Translations under genes and position numbers: made by a program
Notes under the pieces: generated by a model
Database searches by the model: none
The model's input: the letters and a program-made list of their open reading frames with translations, nothing else
What the model was told of the DNA's origin: nothing
From: Chitinophaga filiformis
GTDB taxonomy: Bacteria; Bacteroidota; Bacteroidia; Chitinophagales; Chitinophagaceae
NCBI RefSeq assembly: GCF_900102545.1
Contig: NZ_FNBN01000006.1
Coordinates: 62,001 to 126,000 of the forward strand
Length of the DNA stretch: 64,000 bases
Direction: 5' to 3'
Shown: piece after piece, positions 44,573-53,733 of the stretch
How the letters are laid out: each line of letters begins with the position of its first letter
Position numbering within the stretch: the first letter of the stretch is position 1

Positions 44573-45271
44573 CTAAGGTAATGTGGCATATAGTAGCGGT
44601 AGTACATCTGAAATATGTTCTACTTGTCTGAAATTGGGGTTGTCAATATGTACGTCTACGTGTTCGTGCTCCCAGGTAATATGGAAAGGAATATGAATAG
44701 CATGACCACCAATTGCAAGTACTGGCAGCACGTCCGATTTCAATGAATTACCGATCATCAGGAACTGGTCGGGCGTAATATCCAGGTGCTTTAATAATTT
44801 ACGGTAGTCCCCCTCCTGTTTGTCGGACATTACTTCCACATGGTGAAAGAAATGCAGGATGCCGGAATTACGCAGTTTACGCTCCTGGTCGAGCAGGTCG
44901 CCTTTGGTAGCTACCACCAGGCGGTAATTATCTTTCAGTGATGACAATACATCGGGCACTCCGTCAAGCACCTCCACCGGCCTGGCCAGCAGGGCTTTTC
45001 CTAACTCAATGATCTTTTCAACAGCGCTGATGTCAATGGTTTTGTTGGAAACGGTCAATGCGGTTTCTATCATCGACAGCATAAATCCTTTAATACCATA
45101 GCCATACAGGGAAAGATTTCTGATTTCTATCTGCAGTAATTCACGCGCTGCGGTATGCTGTGGTAAGTAGCTTTCCATCAGTTGGCAAAACTCGGTTTCG
45201 GTTTCGCGAAAATAGGGTTCGTTTATCCACAATGTATCGTCCGCATCAAAGGCAATAACTTTTATATTCAT
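44573..45271 (-). CDS. HAD-superfamily phosphatase
   Basis: 232 residues from the ATG at 45271. An in-frame ATG at 45310 would add 13 residues and begin upstream of the likely -7 box, so the shorter form is preferred. HAD motifs: I, FDADDTLW with nucleophile Asp9 and acid Asp11; II, VVATKGD; III/IV, MIGNSLKSDVLPVLAIGGHAI. The cap is helical (residues ~20-90), as in HAD subfamily I. It should hydrolyse a phosphate monoester, such as a sugar or nucleotide phosphate; the substrate is unknown. Monocistronic, with its own promoter and terminator. Confidence 0.88.
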   Translation of the reverse strand: MNIKVIAFDADDTLWINEPYFRETETEFCQLMESYLPQHTAARELLQIEIRNLSLYGYGIKGFMLSMIETALTVSNKTIDISAVEKIIELGKALLARPVEVLDGVPDVLSSLKDNYRLVVATKGDLLDQERKLRNSGILHFFHHVEVMSDKQEGDYRKLLKHLDITPDQFLMIGNSLKSDVLPVLAIGGHAIHIPFHITWEHEHVDVHIDNPNFRQVEHISDVLPLLYATLP

Positions 45272-45297
45272 ATATCTTCTTACAAGGGTTACAGTAA

Positions 45298-45305
45298 CAA
45301 AAGTA
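45298..45305 (-). promoter_or_regulatory. -7 box of the HAD gene
   Basis: The minus strand reads TACTTTTG, an exact TAnnTTTG match, 27 bases upstream of the ATG at 45271. No TTG is found at the usual distance upstream, so the -33 part is weak. Confidence 0.45.
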
Positions 45306-45525
45306 TCCAATTAACGGCGCTTTTCCTTCTTTTTTAATCACTAAACTTCACCGCAGCAGTGGCGCAGATTTTGTACCACCCTTGAAATGCCTTACCAGAG
45401 CAGCATTCCCATCAATAGGCGTGGGCGTTTTTATAGGGATCAGGCACGTAACTTGTCAACATTACTTCCTGATCAGCGTAAAAATTTGTAAGATTGCGGC
45501 TTCAAACCTATAATGCATATTAAAA

Positions 45526-46338
45526 ATGGGAAATCTTTTTTCCGCCGAAGGCCTGTTTACGATAGACTCATTGATCAGCCTTTTAACTTTAAGCGTACTT
45601 GAAATAGTACTTGGAATTGATAACATCGTTTTCATCTCAATCATGGCGGGAAAACTGCCTGCCAACAAACAAAAGAAGGCTCGCCGTCTTGGTTTGACAC
45701 TTGCCATGTTTGTCCGTATACTGTTACTGTTGTCCATCAGCTGGATCATGTCATTGACCAGAACGCTGTTCAATGTAGGCGACTGGATAGGCATACAGAA
45801 CGAAAAATGGCTGGAAGCCACCGCTATTTCCGGCAGGGACCTCATCCTGCTGATCGGGGGCCTCTTCCTGATCTATAAAAGCACTGCCGAAATACATGAA
45901 AAGCTGGAAGGCGGCGGACATGAATCTGCGAATCCCAAGCCGATCAGCTTCACCCAGACCATTATCCAGATCCTACTGCTGGACATCGTCTTCTCCCTTG
46001 ACTCTGTCATCACTGCGGTGGGTATGGCCGACCACATCCAGATCATGATCGCTGCAGTAATCATCGCTGTAGCCGTAATGGTACTGGCCTCCGAAGTCAT
46101 CAGCAATTTCGTAGATAAACACCCTACGGTGAAAATGCTGGCGCTCTCTTTCCTGCTACTCATCGGTGTATCGCTGATCGCAGAAAGCTTCGAACAGCAT
46201 ATCCCGAAAGGATATATCTATTTCGCGATGGCATTCTCTGTCTTCATAGAAATGCTGAACCTGAAAATGAAATCCAAATCCAGCAAGCCTGTAAAGTTGC
46301 ACCAGCCGAGACTGGAGGAGAAAGATCAGCAGATATAA
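45526..46338 (+). CDS. TerC-family integral membrane protein
   Basis: 270 residues with about seven membrane helices. Family marks are LEIVLGIDNIVFISIM with Asp32 in the first helix and LLDIVFSLDSVITAVGMADH with Asp159 in the middle; these acidic residues are conserved in TerC proteins and probably bind metal. Further marks are FVDKHPTVKMLALSFLLLIGVSLIAE and a Lys-rich cytoplasmic tail. TerC proteins are linked to manganese export or metal insertion during secretion, and to tellurite resistance. A yybP-ykoY Mn riboswitch was looked for upstream and not found. A terminator-like hairpin follows at about 46354-46384. Confidence 0.92.
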   Translation: MGNLFSAEGLFTIDSLISLLTLSVLEIVLGIDNIVFISIMAGKLPANKQKKARRLGLTLAMFVRILLLLSISWIMSLTRTLFNVGDWIGIQNEKWLEATAISGRDLILLIGGLFLIYKSTAEIHEKLEGGGHESANPKPISFTQTIIQILLLDIVFSLDSVITAVGMADHIQIMIAAVIIAVAVMVLASEVISNFVDKHPTVKMLALSFLLLIGVSLIAESFEQHIPKGYIYFAMAFSVFIEMLNLKMKSKSSKPVKLHQPRLEEKDQQI

Positions 46339-46353
46339 ATATTAAAAAAATTA

Positions 46354-46384
46354 TACAGAGCTGTCTTCCATACCGGGAGGCAGC
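46354..46384 (+). terminator. Terminator of the TerC gene
   Basis: AGCTGTCTTCC pairs imperfectly with GGGAGGCAGCT around a short loop and is followed by a T6 run, 16-45 bp after the terC stop. Confidence 0.65.
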
Positions 46385-46730
46385 TTTTTTGTTTATACAA
46401 CGGGAATATGAATATTTTCCCTTCGGGGAAGATCTGAGCCGCACCATGCCTGTTTCCACGAATAGAAGCCAGCCACTGCTACATGACTTCGCCCCCATTT
46501 GCCTTTATTTCCACAAGCACGAAGCATTTACCTCCAGACAGGACAACCATATCCGACCAAAAAAAGTCGGGCCACACAAACATCGAACAGGCCACACAAA
46601 CATCCAATGGGATAATCCAACAGCGATAAATCAGTACCAACTATGATAGTAACGCTTATCAGTCAGGGGGCATAATAAGGAGACCTTACAAAAGTACCAG
46701 GGAGAGCGTAAGTAGTACCGGTTTCAGATG

Positions 46731-46846
46731 GGAATGTCGGGCCTTCGGCTCTCCGGTGATACGACCCGGTGCAGCCCAATTAATATCCCGCCCCTATTCG
46801 CTTGACAATGCCCAATAGGATTCCAGAGAGGCGCCGACCGACATCC
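46731..46846. repeat. Structured dispersed repeat, copy B
   Basis: Partner of 1037-1160. It starts GGAATGTCGGGCCTTCGGCT and ends AGAGAGGCGCCGACCGACATC, with the inner GCCCAAT box kept and the other interior diverged. The end stem is kept by a paired change (T in the 5' arm, A in the 3' arm, where copy A has C and G). Confidence 0.75.
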
Positions 46847-46994
46847 CATACTAAAACCGAAGCTACTTCGCGTAATGAAACCGCGGCTACTTCGCATAAA
46901 CAATAGAATAAATTACTTATATTACAAATATTACTGCCTGAACCCTACAATCCTGAAGCATAAGTCACCCCCATAACCAACAAGCGTATCAATC

Positions 46995-47660
46995 ATGAGA
47001 TACCTGTTATATTTTTTATATGTCGGATGGCACTGGGGATTAGATCTGGCCTTTTTCATCATCAGGCATGAAATCCGCGGAGAAAAGAAATACGGCATCC
47101 GGACCATAGGCACAGACAACCTCGCATCAGAGCTGTCAAAAGAGGACAGGAAGCATATTGCCATGTATGAACCAGTCAACTACTACACCGCCACCTGGCT
47201 GTTCGATCATCTGCAGCCTACGGACCTCTCCACTACCCTGCTGGACGTCGGCTGCGGAAGAGGACGAGTACTGGCCATGGCAGCCGACTACGGCTTCACT
47301 ACCCTCGCCGGCATAGACCTTTCCCCCAAACTATACCAGGCTGCTGTTAAAATGCGGGATATGCTCTGTAACCGGTACCAGCATATCAGGATAAATGTAG
47401 CCTGCCAGGACGCCCGTGTGTACGCCATTCCCGAAACCGTTGGTGTGATCTTCCTCTTCAATCCTTTCGATCAGGTGATCATGGAGAAATTTATCGCCAA
47501 AGTTGAAGAAAGCCTGCTCAGGAGACCCCGACCCCTGAAAATACTGTATGCGAATCCACAGTGCAAACAGCAATGGCTGGATGCAGGATTTGAAGAAACA
47601 GACTCTTTTGTGAAAATGAATTTCCTGAGGGGAAGTATACTGGTGAAGGGTAAAATCTAA
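46995..47660 (+). CDS. Class I SAM-dependent methyltransferase
   Basis: 221 residues. A Rossmann-fold methyltransferase with motif I LLDVGCGRGRVLAMA (83-96) and an acidic end of strand 2 at Asp108 in LAGIDLS. ACQDARVYAIPE and VIFLFNPFD fit motifs II-IV. The N-terminal 23 residues are hydrophobic and aromatic (LLYFLYVGWHWGLDLAFFII) and may associate with the membrane. The substrate cannot be read from the sequence. Single gene; a GAGGC/GCCTC hairpin with a T-rich tail lies downstream at 47724-47746. Confidence 0.85.
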   Translation: MRYLLYFLYVGWHWGLDLAFFIIRHEIRGEKKYGIRTIGTDNLASELSKEDRKHIAMYEPVNYYTATWLFDHLQPTDLSTTLLDVGCGRGRVLAMAADYGFTTLAGIDLSPKLYQAAVKMRDMLCNRYQHIRINVACQDARVYAIPETVGVIFLFNPFDQVIMEKFIAKVEESLLRRPRPLKILYANPQCKQQWLDAGFEETDSFVKMNFLRGSILVKGKI

Positions 47661-47723
47661 AGCAAATCATAACATCTTGAGCAGTGATCAGAGGGAAATC
47701 AGCAATGCAGAAAACGCCTTTAT

Positions 47724-47746
47724 GAGGCAGTTTGGGCCTCTTATTT
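47724..47746 (+). terminator. Probable terminator after the methyltransferase gene
   Basis: GAGGC (47724-47728) pairs with GCCTC (47736-47740) and TTATTT follows, about 65 bp after the stop codon. Confidence 0.5.
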
Positions 47747-47832
47747 GTTAATTCGGGGCTTTCGTATAGATTCTTCAAAACCGCTTTTAAATCTTTCCTA
47801 ACATTGTATCATCAATCACAGCCAACGGGAGC

Positions 47833-47856
47833 TGTACCTGTGACAGGAGAGGTACA
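47833..47856. promoter_or_regulatory. Inverted repeat TGTACCT-n10-AGGTACA
   Basis: A perfect 7-bp inverted repeat with a 10-base spacer lies 44 bp upstream of the dioxygenase start. Size and spacing suit a dimeric regulator binding one face of the helix. No regulator gene is next to it. Confidence 0.4.
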
Positions 47857-47900
47857 ACCGGTGGTAGTGATTACAGAGAACTATGAATCATTAAAGTGGT

Positions 47901-48749
47901 ATGGAGCGGAAAAGATTTATTAAGATGGCGGCACTACTGCCGCTCATCCCCTACTCATCGCAGATAGAACGGTTATTAAATTTACCAGGCATTTTCCAGC
48001 CTACTGAAAAGATGCCGGTATTCTTTGTAGGTCATGGCGATCCGGAAAATGCATTCAGGGACAATCCTTTTACCCAGAGCCTGCGTAAAATGGGGAATAC
48101 CCTTACCCGGAAGCCATCTGCCATACTGGTCATCTCCGGCCATTATCTGACCGCAGAAAACTCCTGGCTAAAAGTGCCAGCGCATTTCAATTGCTCTTAC
48201 TACGACGTAGCCGGAGCTACCCGCTTCAGTACTGTGGTCCCTGAACTGTCACCGCAGGTCAAAATAGACGAAAGCACCGACCTCGATCATGGCGCCTGGG
48301 CCATCCTCCGGCACATTATGCCCGACGCTAATATCCCCGTAATGGAGTTAAGCGTTCCTGTCAGTCAGCGGTTGGACTATCACTGGAATCTCGCCCAGCA
48401 ACTGAAGCCATTACGGGAGAAAGGAGTGCTGATCATTGGCAGTGGCAACATCGTACACAACCTGCAACTCAGTCTCCTGAAAGGAACATTCAGTAATGGA
48501 AAGCCTTACTCCTGGGCTATTGAGTTCGATGAATGGGTAAAAGCCCGGATCAATGAACGCGACTTTGGCAGTCTGTTCTACTACAGGAACCTGGGAAAAC
48601 TGGCGCGCAGGGCGGTGCCTACGGAAGACCACTACATTCCCATGTTATACAGCATAGCGCTGGCAGACAAACACGAAGAGATTCATTATACTTATGAAGA
48701 AGTATTCAGCGCAGTAAGCATGCGTTGCTTCACCGTCGGACGCGGTTAA
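47901..48749 (+). CDS. ygiD: Extradiol (DODA-type) aromatic-ring dioxygenase, YgiD-like
   Basis: 282 residues. Matches the LigB/DODA family of 4,5-DOPA extradiol dioxygenases. Metal-ligand candidates are His45 in VGHGDPENAF, His81 in ISGHYLT, His185 in GSGNIVHNL and His243 in PTEDHYIP. DHGAWAILRHIMPDANIPVMELSV is also typical. These zinc or iron enzymes open catechol rings; the true bacterial substrate is uncertain. The protein has ~37 extra N-terminal residues (RKRFIKMAALLPLIPYSS) that resemble a short export signal, unusual for a family that is normally cytoplasmic. The start at 47901 keeps that sequence. The stop overlaps the stop of the convergent thioesterase gene. Confidence 0.88.
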   Translation: MERKRFIKMAALLPLIPYSSQIERLLNLPGIFQPTEKMPVFFVGHGDPENAFRDNPFTQSLRKMGNTLTRKPSAILVISGHYLTAENSWLKVPAHFNCSYYDVAGATRFSTVVPELSPQVKIDESTDLDHGAWAILRHIMPDANIPVMELSVPVSQRLDYHWNLAQQLKPLREKGVLIIGSGNIVHNLQLSLLKGTFSNGKPYSWAIEFDEWVKARINERDFGSLFYYRNLGKLARRAVPTEDHYIPMLYSIALADKHEEIHYTYEEVFSAVSMRCFTVGRG

Positions 48750-49141
48750 TCGTCCTCTCTCAGGCGCTCGTCAGTATAAGTGATCTTAGTACGGCCATGT
48801 GGCGCTGGTACACCGTTTTCATCCACACTTACGAATACCATTTTATCCACTGTGAGGATCGTTTTCTGTGTGATCTTATTCCTTACCTGGCAGGTCAGTG
48901 TTAAAGATGTTCTTCCGAAATGGGTCGCCTTGATCCCTAACTCGACAATATCACCCTGTTTGGCAGAGTTGATAAAATTGATCTCTGACATATATTTGGT
49001 CACACACCTGTTCGTTCCCAGCTGAATAATAGAATAGATAGCCGCCTCTTCATCTATCCAGCGCAGCAGGCTGCCACCAAATAAAGTTCCATGTGCATTC
49101 AGATCTTCGGGTTTCACCCATTTACGCGTATAAAAATTCAT
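48746..49141 (-). CDS. Acyl-CoA thioesterase (hotdog fold, YciA/BACH-like)
   Basis: 131 residues, the normal size of a single hotdog domain. The signature is NAHGTLFGGSLLRWIDEEAA (15-34), where the acidic residue after the GG helix serves in catalysis. RCVTKYMSEINFINSAKQGDIVELGIKATHFGRTSLTL supplies the next strands. Such enzymes hydrolyse acyl-CoA to free fatty acid and CoA in the cytoplasm. The gene is convergent with ygiD, and their stop codons share the bases TTAA at 48746-48749, so there is no room for a terminator between them. Confidence 0.92.
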   Translation of the reverse strand: MNFYTRKWVKPEDLNAHGTLFGGSLLRWIDEEAAIYSIIQLGTNRCVTKYMSEINFINSAKQGDIVELGIKATHFGRTSLTLTCQVRNKITQKTILTVDKMVFVSVDENGVPAPHGRTKITYTDERLREDD

Positions 49142-49267
49142 TCTCGATTAATTTTACCGTCCCCGGATATGGGCGCAAAATTAAACCACAATGGGGAAAA
49201 TATCCAATCAATATGCAGCCTGCTATATTGCTGAGTGTCTGCCATATAAGTAACAAAAAATCACATC

Positions 49268-50614
49268 TTATTGTCCTGTCAGTATTTTCAGGTCAGACAC
49301 CGCTATCAGATAAGACAACTGCGCCGCATACATCTCAGCCTCCGATTTTGCCAATAAAGACTTCGCATTCAGCAGATCTGTTTTTACATTCAGACCGGCA
49401 GCCTGTTTATCCTCCTGCAGTTTAAACGCCTCTTTCTGATAAAAAAGGGCCTTTTGCGCAACAGCAATCAACTGCTTCGATTGTTCAATCTTCCTGTAAG
49501 TTTTCTCAATATCATTGTTCACCTGCTGCTGCGTATACTGGATATGCTCTTCCGCCTGCTTTAGCTGGAACTGTCTCTGTTTTAATACCTGTTTATTGGA
49601 GAAAATATCCTGCACATTCCATTTGAGGTTCACACCTAAAAATGGAATATTCGAAGGTAGTATTGGATTTCCATATTGATAGGAATAGCCTCCTACCAGT
49701 CCCAGATCAGGAATATTGCTTTGTTTTGCTGCTTTGATGCCCAATAATGCTTTTGATTTATTCAGGCCTGCAATCTGCATATCAGCATTTGAAGAAGATG
49801 CGGTAGTCTTATAGCCTTCCAATGCATCTATTTGCTGAATAACAGGCTCAATTTCCTCCAGTTTCAATGAACGGGCATTAATACCTGTCAGGTTTAATAA
49901 GTCGCCCATATAGTCCTCTATCTGAATATTTAATTTAAGGATACTCTGCTCTTCATTGGCAACAGCAGCCTGCAGACCGGCTTTATCTGCCGTGATCGTT
50001 TTACCGGCCAGCTGTGCATTCTCCTGATCCGCTAGTTTTGAGGTAGCTAAAGCTAATTTTGCTTCTGCTTCCTCCAGCTGCTTTTGTGCTATTAAAGTGC
50101 CATAATAGAGTTTATCTATAGCCTGTTTTATCTGCAGCGTTATTTTAAACCGTTCTTTTTCTGTTACTGCCACCTCGGTTTTATCTATATCCAGCCCGGT
50201 TTTTATCTTGACCTGTTGGGTAATAGGCTGGTAGGCCAGCATACCGATAGTAAAGTTACTATGCTGGCCCACTGTAAAATCCTTATCAGTGCCGGGAAGC
50301 AGTACAGTATTCGTTGGACTGAGCTGCAATTCACCAATAGTACCGGCAGGTATGGTTATTTCTCCCAGATTGACATTATATAAGTAATTGCCATTCACAG
50401 TGGCAGAAGGATACTTTTTGACTTCGTCTTCCTTGATCTTCGCCTGCTTTTCTTTTATCTGCCATTCTTTGATGGCAAGTGTATGGTTGTTCCTTAAAGC
50501 AGCATCCTTTAACTGCTCCAGGGTGTATGACTGACCATCCTGCGCTTTCAGCAAGGTGCAGCTGCAGATGAAAGCCACGGATAAAAGGGCAAGGTGTTTT
50601 ATATAGTGCTTCAT
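49268..50614 (-). CDS. TolC-family outer-membrane efflux protein (RND system 1)
   Basis: 448 residues with a signal peptide (1-24, ending LLKAQ). Two TolC-type halves with long heptad-rich helices are visible, for example LEEAEAKLALATSKLADQEN and LKQRQFQLKQAEEHIQYTQQQVNNDIEKTYRKI, plus the barrel segment LGLVGGYSYQYGNPI. It forms the outer-membrane duct of the pump coded just upstream. Its ATG overlaps the pump stop codon (ATGA, 4 bases), so translation is coupled. It is the last gene of the operon 55171-49268. Confidence 0.93.
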   Translation of the reverse strand: MKHYIKHLALLSVAFICSCTLLKAQDGQSYTLEQLKDAALRNNHTLAIKEWQIKEKQAKIKEDEVKKYPSATVNGNYLYNVNLGEITIPAGTIGELQLSPTNTVLLPGTDKDFTVGQHSNFTIGMLAYQPITQQVKIKTGLDIDKTEVAVTEKERFKITLQIKQAIDKLYYGTLIAQKQLEEAEAKLALATSKLADQENAQLAGKTITADKAGLQAAVANEEQSILKLNIQIEDYMGDLLNLTGINARSLKLEEIEPVIQQIDALEGYKTTASSSNADMQIAGLNKSKALLGIKAAKQSNIPDLGLVGGYSYQYGNPILPSNIPFLGVNLKWNVQDIFSNKQVLKQRQFQLKQAEEHIQYTQQQVNNDIEKTYRKIEQSKQLIAVAQKALFYQKEAFKLQEDKQAAGLNVKTDLLNAKSLLAKSEAEMYAAQLSYLIAVSDLKILTGQ

Positions 50615-53600
50615 TTCTCTGTTGACTTTATCGATTCTACATTAATAGGTTTTGACTTTATCCGGGATATATACAATACCGGTACTGTGAGCAATGCCAT
50701 GATCATACTCCATACCACACCAAATGCCAGCACACTTGCAAGCGGCGCCCACATAGGAGAGCCTGATATGATCATTGGCAATACACCAATAGCAGCTGCC
50801 ATTGCTGTAAGGAAGATAGGTCTCAGACGTCTTTTACCCGATTCTATTGCGGCAGATTTAATATCGAACCCATGTTTCATCAGTTCATGCGTATGATCTA
50901 CCAGGATGATGGCGTTACGAACAACGATACCCGACAAGGCTATCAGGCCAACAAAGGCTGTAAAGCTGAAATAGTTACCTGTAAGGTAGAGGCCCAGGAT
51001 GGCGCCAAACAGGCTTAATGGTATGGTAAGCATCACAATCAGCACCTCTTTGATATCCCTGAATTGAAACAGCAGAATGAAGAATATCAACACAAGGCTC
51101 ACCAGTAATGCAGCAATTAACTGTCCCAGCACTTCTTTCTTGTTAGCATCCTCTCCTCCATATTCAATGCGGTATCCATTCGGCAGCGCCAGTTTATTGA
51201 TCGCCGGTTGTATAGCAGCCAGCAGCTCTGAAGGCAATACGCCCGGTGCTGTTTCACTCTGGACCGTAAGCGTCCGTATACCATTGCGGTGCATGATCCT
51301 ACCCGTTTGCCATTGTGGGCTCAAATCAGCAATCTGCCTTAAGGGCACTGCAGCACCTGTTACCGGGGATTTTAAATAGAGGTTCTCCAGATCACTTGTT
51401 GATTGTCTGCTCTTTTCATCCAGACGCAATAAGATGTTTATCGGATCATTACCTTCATACATGGTGGAAACAGCAGCGCCACTAAAGCCGGTATAGACTG
51501 ACTGTGAGATGCTGGTGGTTGTATAACCCAGCCGGCTGGCTTCCTCCTTCAGTCTTATCCCGATACCGTAATAATCTTCGGCAAAATCACTTCTTACAAA
51601 ACGGGCGCCTTTCTCGTTCCTGAGTATGTTGGTTACATCGGCTGCAATAGCTTTTAAATGATCAATATCCTCACCGATGATCCTTACTTCCACAGGAGCC
51701 TTCAACGTCGATCCCTGCTGCATAAGTTTGACATAAGTGGTGCCTTCGGGTATCAGTTCACCTACCTTGCTGCTTAACTCCCGGGAGAGTTCATCGGTAG
51801 TTCCTTCCGTAGTCGTATTGATCAATATCTGTGCGTAGTTGGATGTAGGAAACTCCGGAGAGAAATTATAATAAAACCTTGGCGACGCAGTTCCTGTAAA
51901 TGTTGCATAAGAAACTACCCGCTTATCATTCTTCAGTAATGCTTCTACCCTCAGGATAGCCTCATTGGTCATTTCCAGTTTTGTTCCGGTCGGCATCCAT
52001 AGTTCTACTACAAACTGGTTTCTTTCTGCTGCCGGGAAAAACTGCTGCCTCACACCTTTTGCAAACAGCAAGCCTGCAAAAATGATAGGTACAAGGCTGC
52101 TGGCAATTGTCAGCCTGGGATGCAGTACACACCAATCCAGCAATGCATTATATCCATCCTGCATTAAGTCCAGTACAGATTTCCTTTTTTTCTTCACAGG
52201 AACATTATCAATTTCCCCTGTAGTAGCTGCTTTCTCGTGCAGGCCTTTTTTAATAAAAGTGTAACAAAGCAATGGGGTCAGCACCATGGCAACGATAAAT
52301 GAAGAAGCGAGGGCCACTGCGACTGTTATGGGCAGGGAGAAAATGAATTCTCCCACAGTTCCCCTTAACAATATCATTGGCATGAAGGACGCTATAATGG
52401 TAACGGTTGCCGTCAGCACAGGTATTACCAGGTCATTGGCGCTACGCCAGGCAGCAGTCCACCTTTCAACACCTTCATCCAGCAGTTCCACATAGTTATC
52501 TGCAATAACAATAGCATCATCTACCACCATCCCCAACACCAGTATCAAAGCCGCCAGCGACACCTGATGCAGTTCAATACCCAATGCATGCATAATGGCA
52601 AAGGTGACTGCTACCGTCATTGGAATAGCCATCGCTGCTACCATCGCTATACGCAGCGGCAGTAATAAAACTACCACAACGATCACTGAGAGGATGGCGA
52701 GGAAGAATTCATGGATGAAATGCGAAATGTTTTCATCTACGACATGTGGCTGGTTAACAATAGTGGTGATCTTTACAGAAGAAGGAATCACCTTCCTGGC
52801 GTCTTCAATCTTTTTATTCACATCCTCTCCAAACTTTACAATATTGTTGCCCTCCTGCATCTGAATGGAAAGCATCATCGCTTTATTACCATTTACAGTT
52901 ATAATACTCTGCGGCTCCGCATAATCTCTTTTCAGGCTGGCCACATCCCCCAGCTTCACTACTGCGCCCGACTGAGAGGTACCCACAATCTGGCTGGCAA
53001 GGTCTGTTTCAGTATTGTAATAGCCGTTGGTATACAGCGGTGTTTTGCTACTGCTGGTTTTCACCTCTCCTGTAGCATTAATGCTGTTTTGAGATTGTAA
53101 TAACTTTACTACCTGATCTGTACTCACCCCGTATTGGGAGAGCTTTTCTGAAGTAGACGATACTACTATTTCCTCCTGCTGTTCGCCTATCCGCTTTATT
53201 TTAGAGGCGGCAGGGATAGTGCGCAGATAGTCCTCCAGGCGTTGGGCATACCGCTTTAATTCATCATAGCTGGCGCTGTTACTTTCCAGGCTGATCACCA
53301 TGGCTTCAGTATCTCCAAAATCCGAATTGACGATAGGACCTCTTACCCCTTCCGGCAGATCAATCTGTCTTGAAACGAGCAGCTGATGACGGAGTTTGCT
53401 CCAGAATATATCAGGTTGCTTTACATGCTCTGTGAGCTCCACATTTACTACCACCACGCCATCTTTTGTAGTAGAATATGTTTTCGATTTATCGACCTCT
53501 TCATACTGAAAGAGATACTGTTCGAGCTTCCTGGTAACCTGGTCCTCCACCTGCACAGAATTTGCCCCCGGGAAGTATGCAATGACCAGTCCCTGCCGTA

Positions 53601-53724
53601 TAGTGATCTTTGGATCCTCCCTGCGCGGCATATAGAACAGGGAGTTGACACCTATCGCAAAAAGCAATAACAATACAGACAAGGTTACATGCTTATACTT
53701 CAGTGATGATTTTATAATGTTCAT
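50611..53724 (-). CDS. RND-family efflux pump permease (system 1)
   Basis: 1037 residues, the size of an AcrB-like proton-driven pump. First membrane helix 13-31, two large periplasmic loops, and a helix bundle around 335-500. The proton-relay pair is Asp402/Asp403 in LGMVVDDAIVIADN (TM4); LILVLGMVVDD and the motif near GANSVQVEDQVTRKLE fit the family. YMPRREDPKITIRQGLVIAYFPGA at the start resembles the MexK/multidrug HAE-type group rather than heavy-metal CusA, since no Met triad is evident. It is coded between the adaptor (9 bp gap) and TolC (4-base overlap). Confidence 0.94.
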   Translation of the reverse strand: MNIIKSSLKYKHVTLSVLLLLFAIGVNSLFYMPRREDPKITIRQGLVIAYFPGANSVQVEDQVTRKLEQYLFQYEEVDKSKTYSTTKDGVVVVNVELTEHVKQPDIFWSKLRHQLLVSRQIDLPEGVRGPIVNSDFGDTEAMVISLESNSASYDELKRYAQRLEDYLRTIPAASKIKRIGEQQEEIVVSSTSEKLSQYGVSTDQVVKLLQSQNSINATGEVKTSSSKTPLYTNGYYNTETDLASQIVGTSQSGAVVKLGDVASLKRDYAEPQSIITVNGNKAMMLSIQMQEGNNIVKFGEDVNKKIEDARKVIPSSVKITTIVNQPHVVDENISHFIHEFFLAILSVIVVVVLLLPLRIAMVAAMAIPMTVAVTFAIMHALGIELHQVSLAALILVLGMVVDDAIVIADNYVELLDEGVERWTAAWRSANDLVIPVLTATVTIIASFMPMILLRGTVGEFIFSLPITVAVALASSFIVAMVLTPLLCYTFIKKGLHEKAATTGEIDNVPVKKKRKSVLDLMQDGYNALLDWCVLHPRLTIASSLVPIIFAGLLFAKGVRQQFFPAAERNQFVVELWMPTGTKLEMTNEAILRVEALLKNDKRVVSYATFTGTASPRFYYNFSPEFPTSNYAQILINTTTEGTTDELSRELSSKVGELIPEGTTYVKLMQQGSTLKAPVEVRIIGEDIDHLKAIAADVTNILRNEKGARFVRSDFAEDYYGIGIRLKEEASRLGYTTTSISQSVYTGFSGAAVSTMYEGNDPINILLRLDEKSRQSTSDLENLYLKSPVTGAAVPLRQIADLSPQWQTGRIMHRNGIRTLTVQSETAPGVLPSELLAAIQPAINKLALPNGYRIEYGGEDANKKEVLGQLIAALLVSLVLIFFILLFQFRDIKEVLIVMLTIPLSLFGAILGLYLTGNYFSFTAFVGLIALSGIVVRNAIILVDHTHELMKHGFDIKSAAIESGKRRLRPIFLTAMAAAIGVLPMIISGSPMWAPLASVLAFGVVWSMIMALLTVPVLYISRIKSKPINVESIKSTEK

Positions 53725-53733
53725 TTCCAGTAA

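Larger units (their letters stand above)
46339..46994. other. 656-bp gap with structured repeat B and short repeats
   Basis: No gene is supported. Contents in order: the TerC terminator; a small hairpin TTCCC-TTCG-GGGAA at 46417-46430 with a UUCG loop; a 20-bp unit repeated as GGCCACACAAACATC at 46570-46584 and 46590-46604; structured repeat B (46731-46846); then a 24-bp tandem pair each containing GCTACTTCGC (46854-46900). Confidence 0.6.

Noticed and set aside
45350..45525. yybP-ykoY manganese riboswitch upstream of terC
   Set aside because: The conserved GGGGAGUAG-type and paired-loop sequences of that class are not present in this leader.
46389..46646. 85-codon plus-strand open frame after terC
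   Set aside because: It spans the UUCG hairpin and the 20-bp repeat, has no recognisable domain, and has biased, non-protein-like composition.
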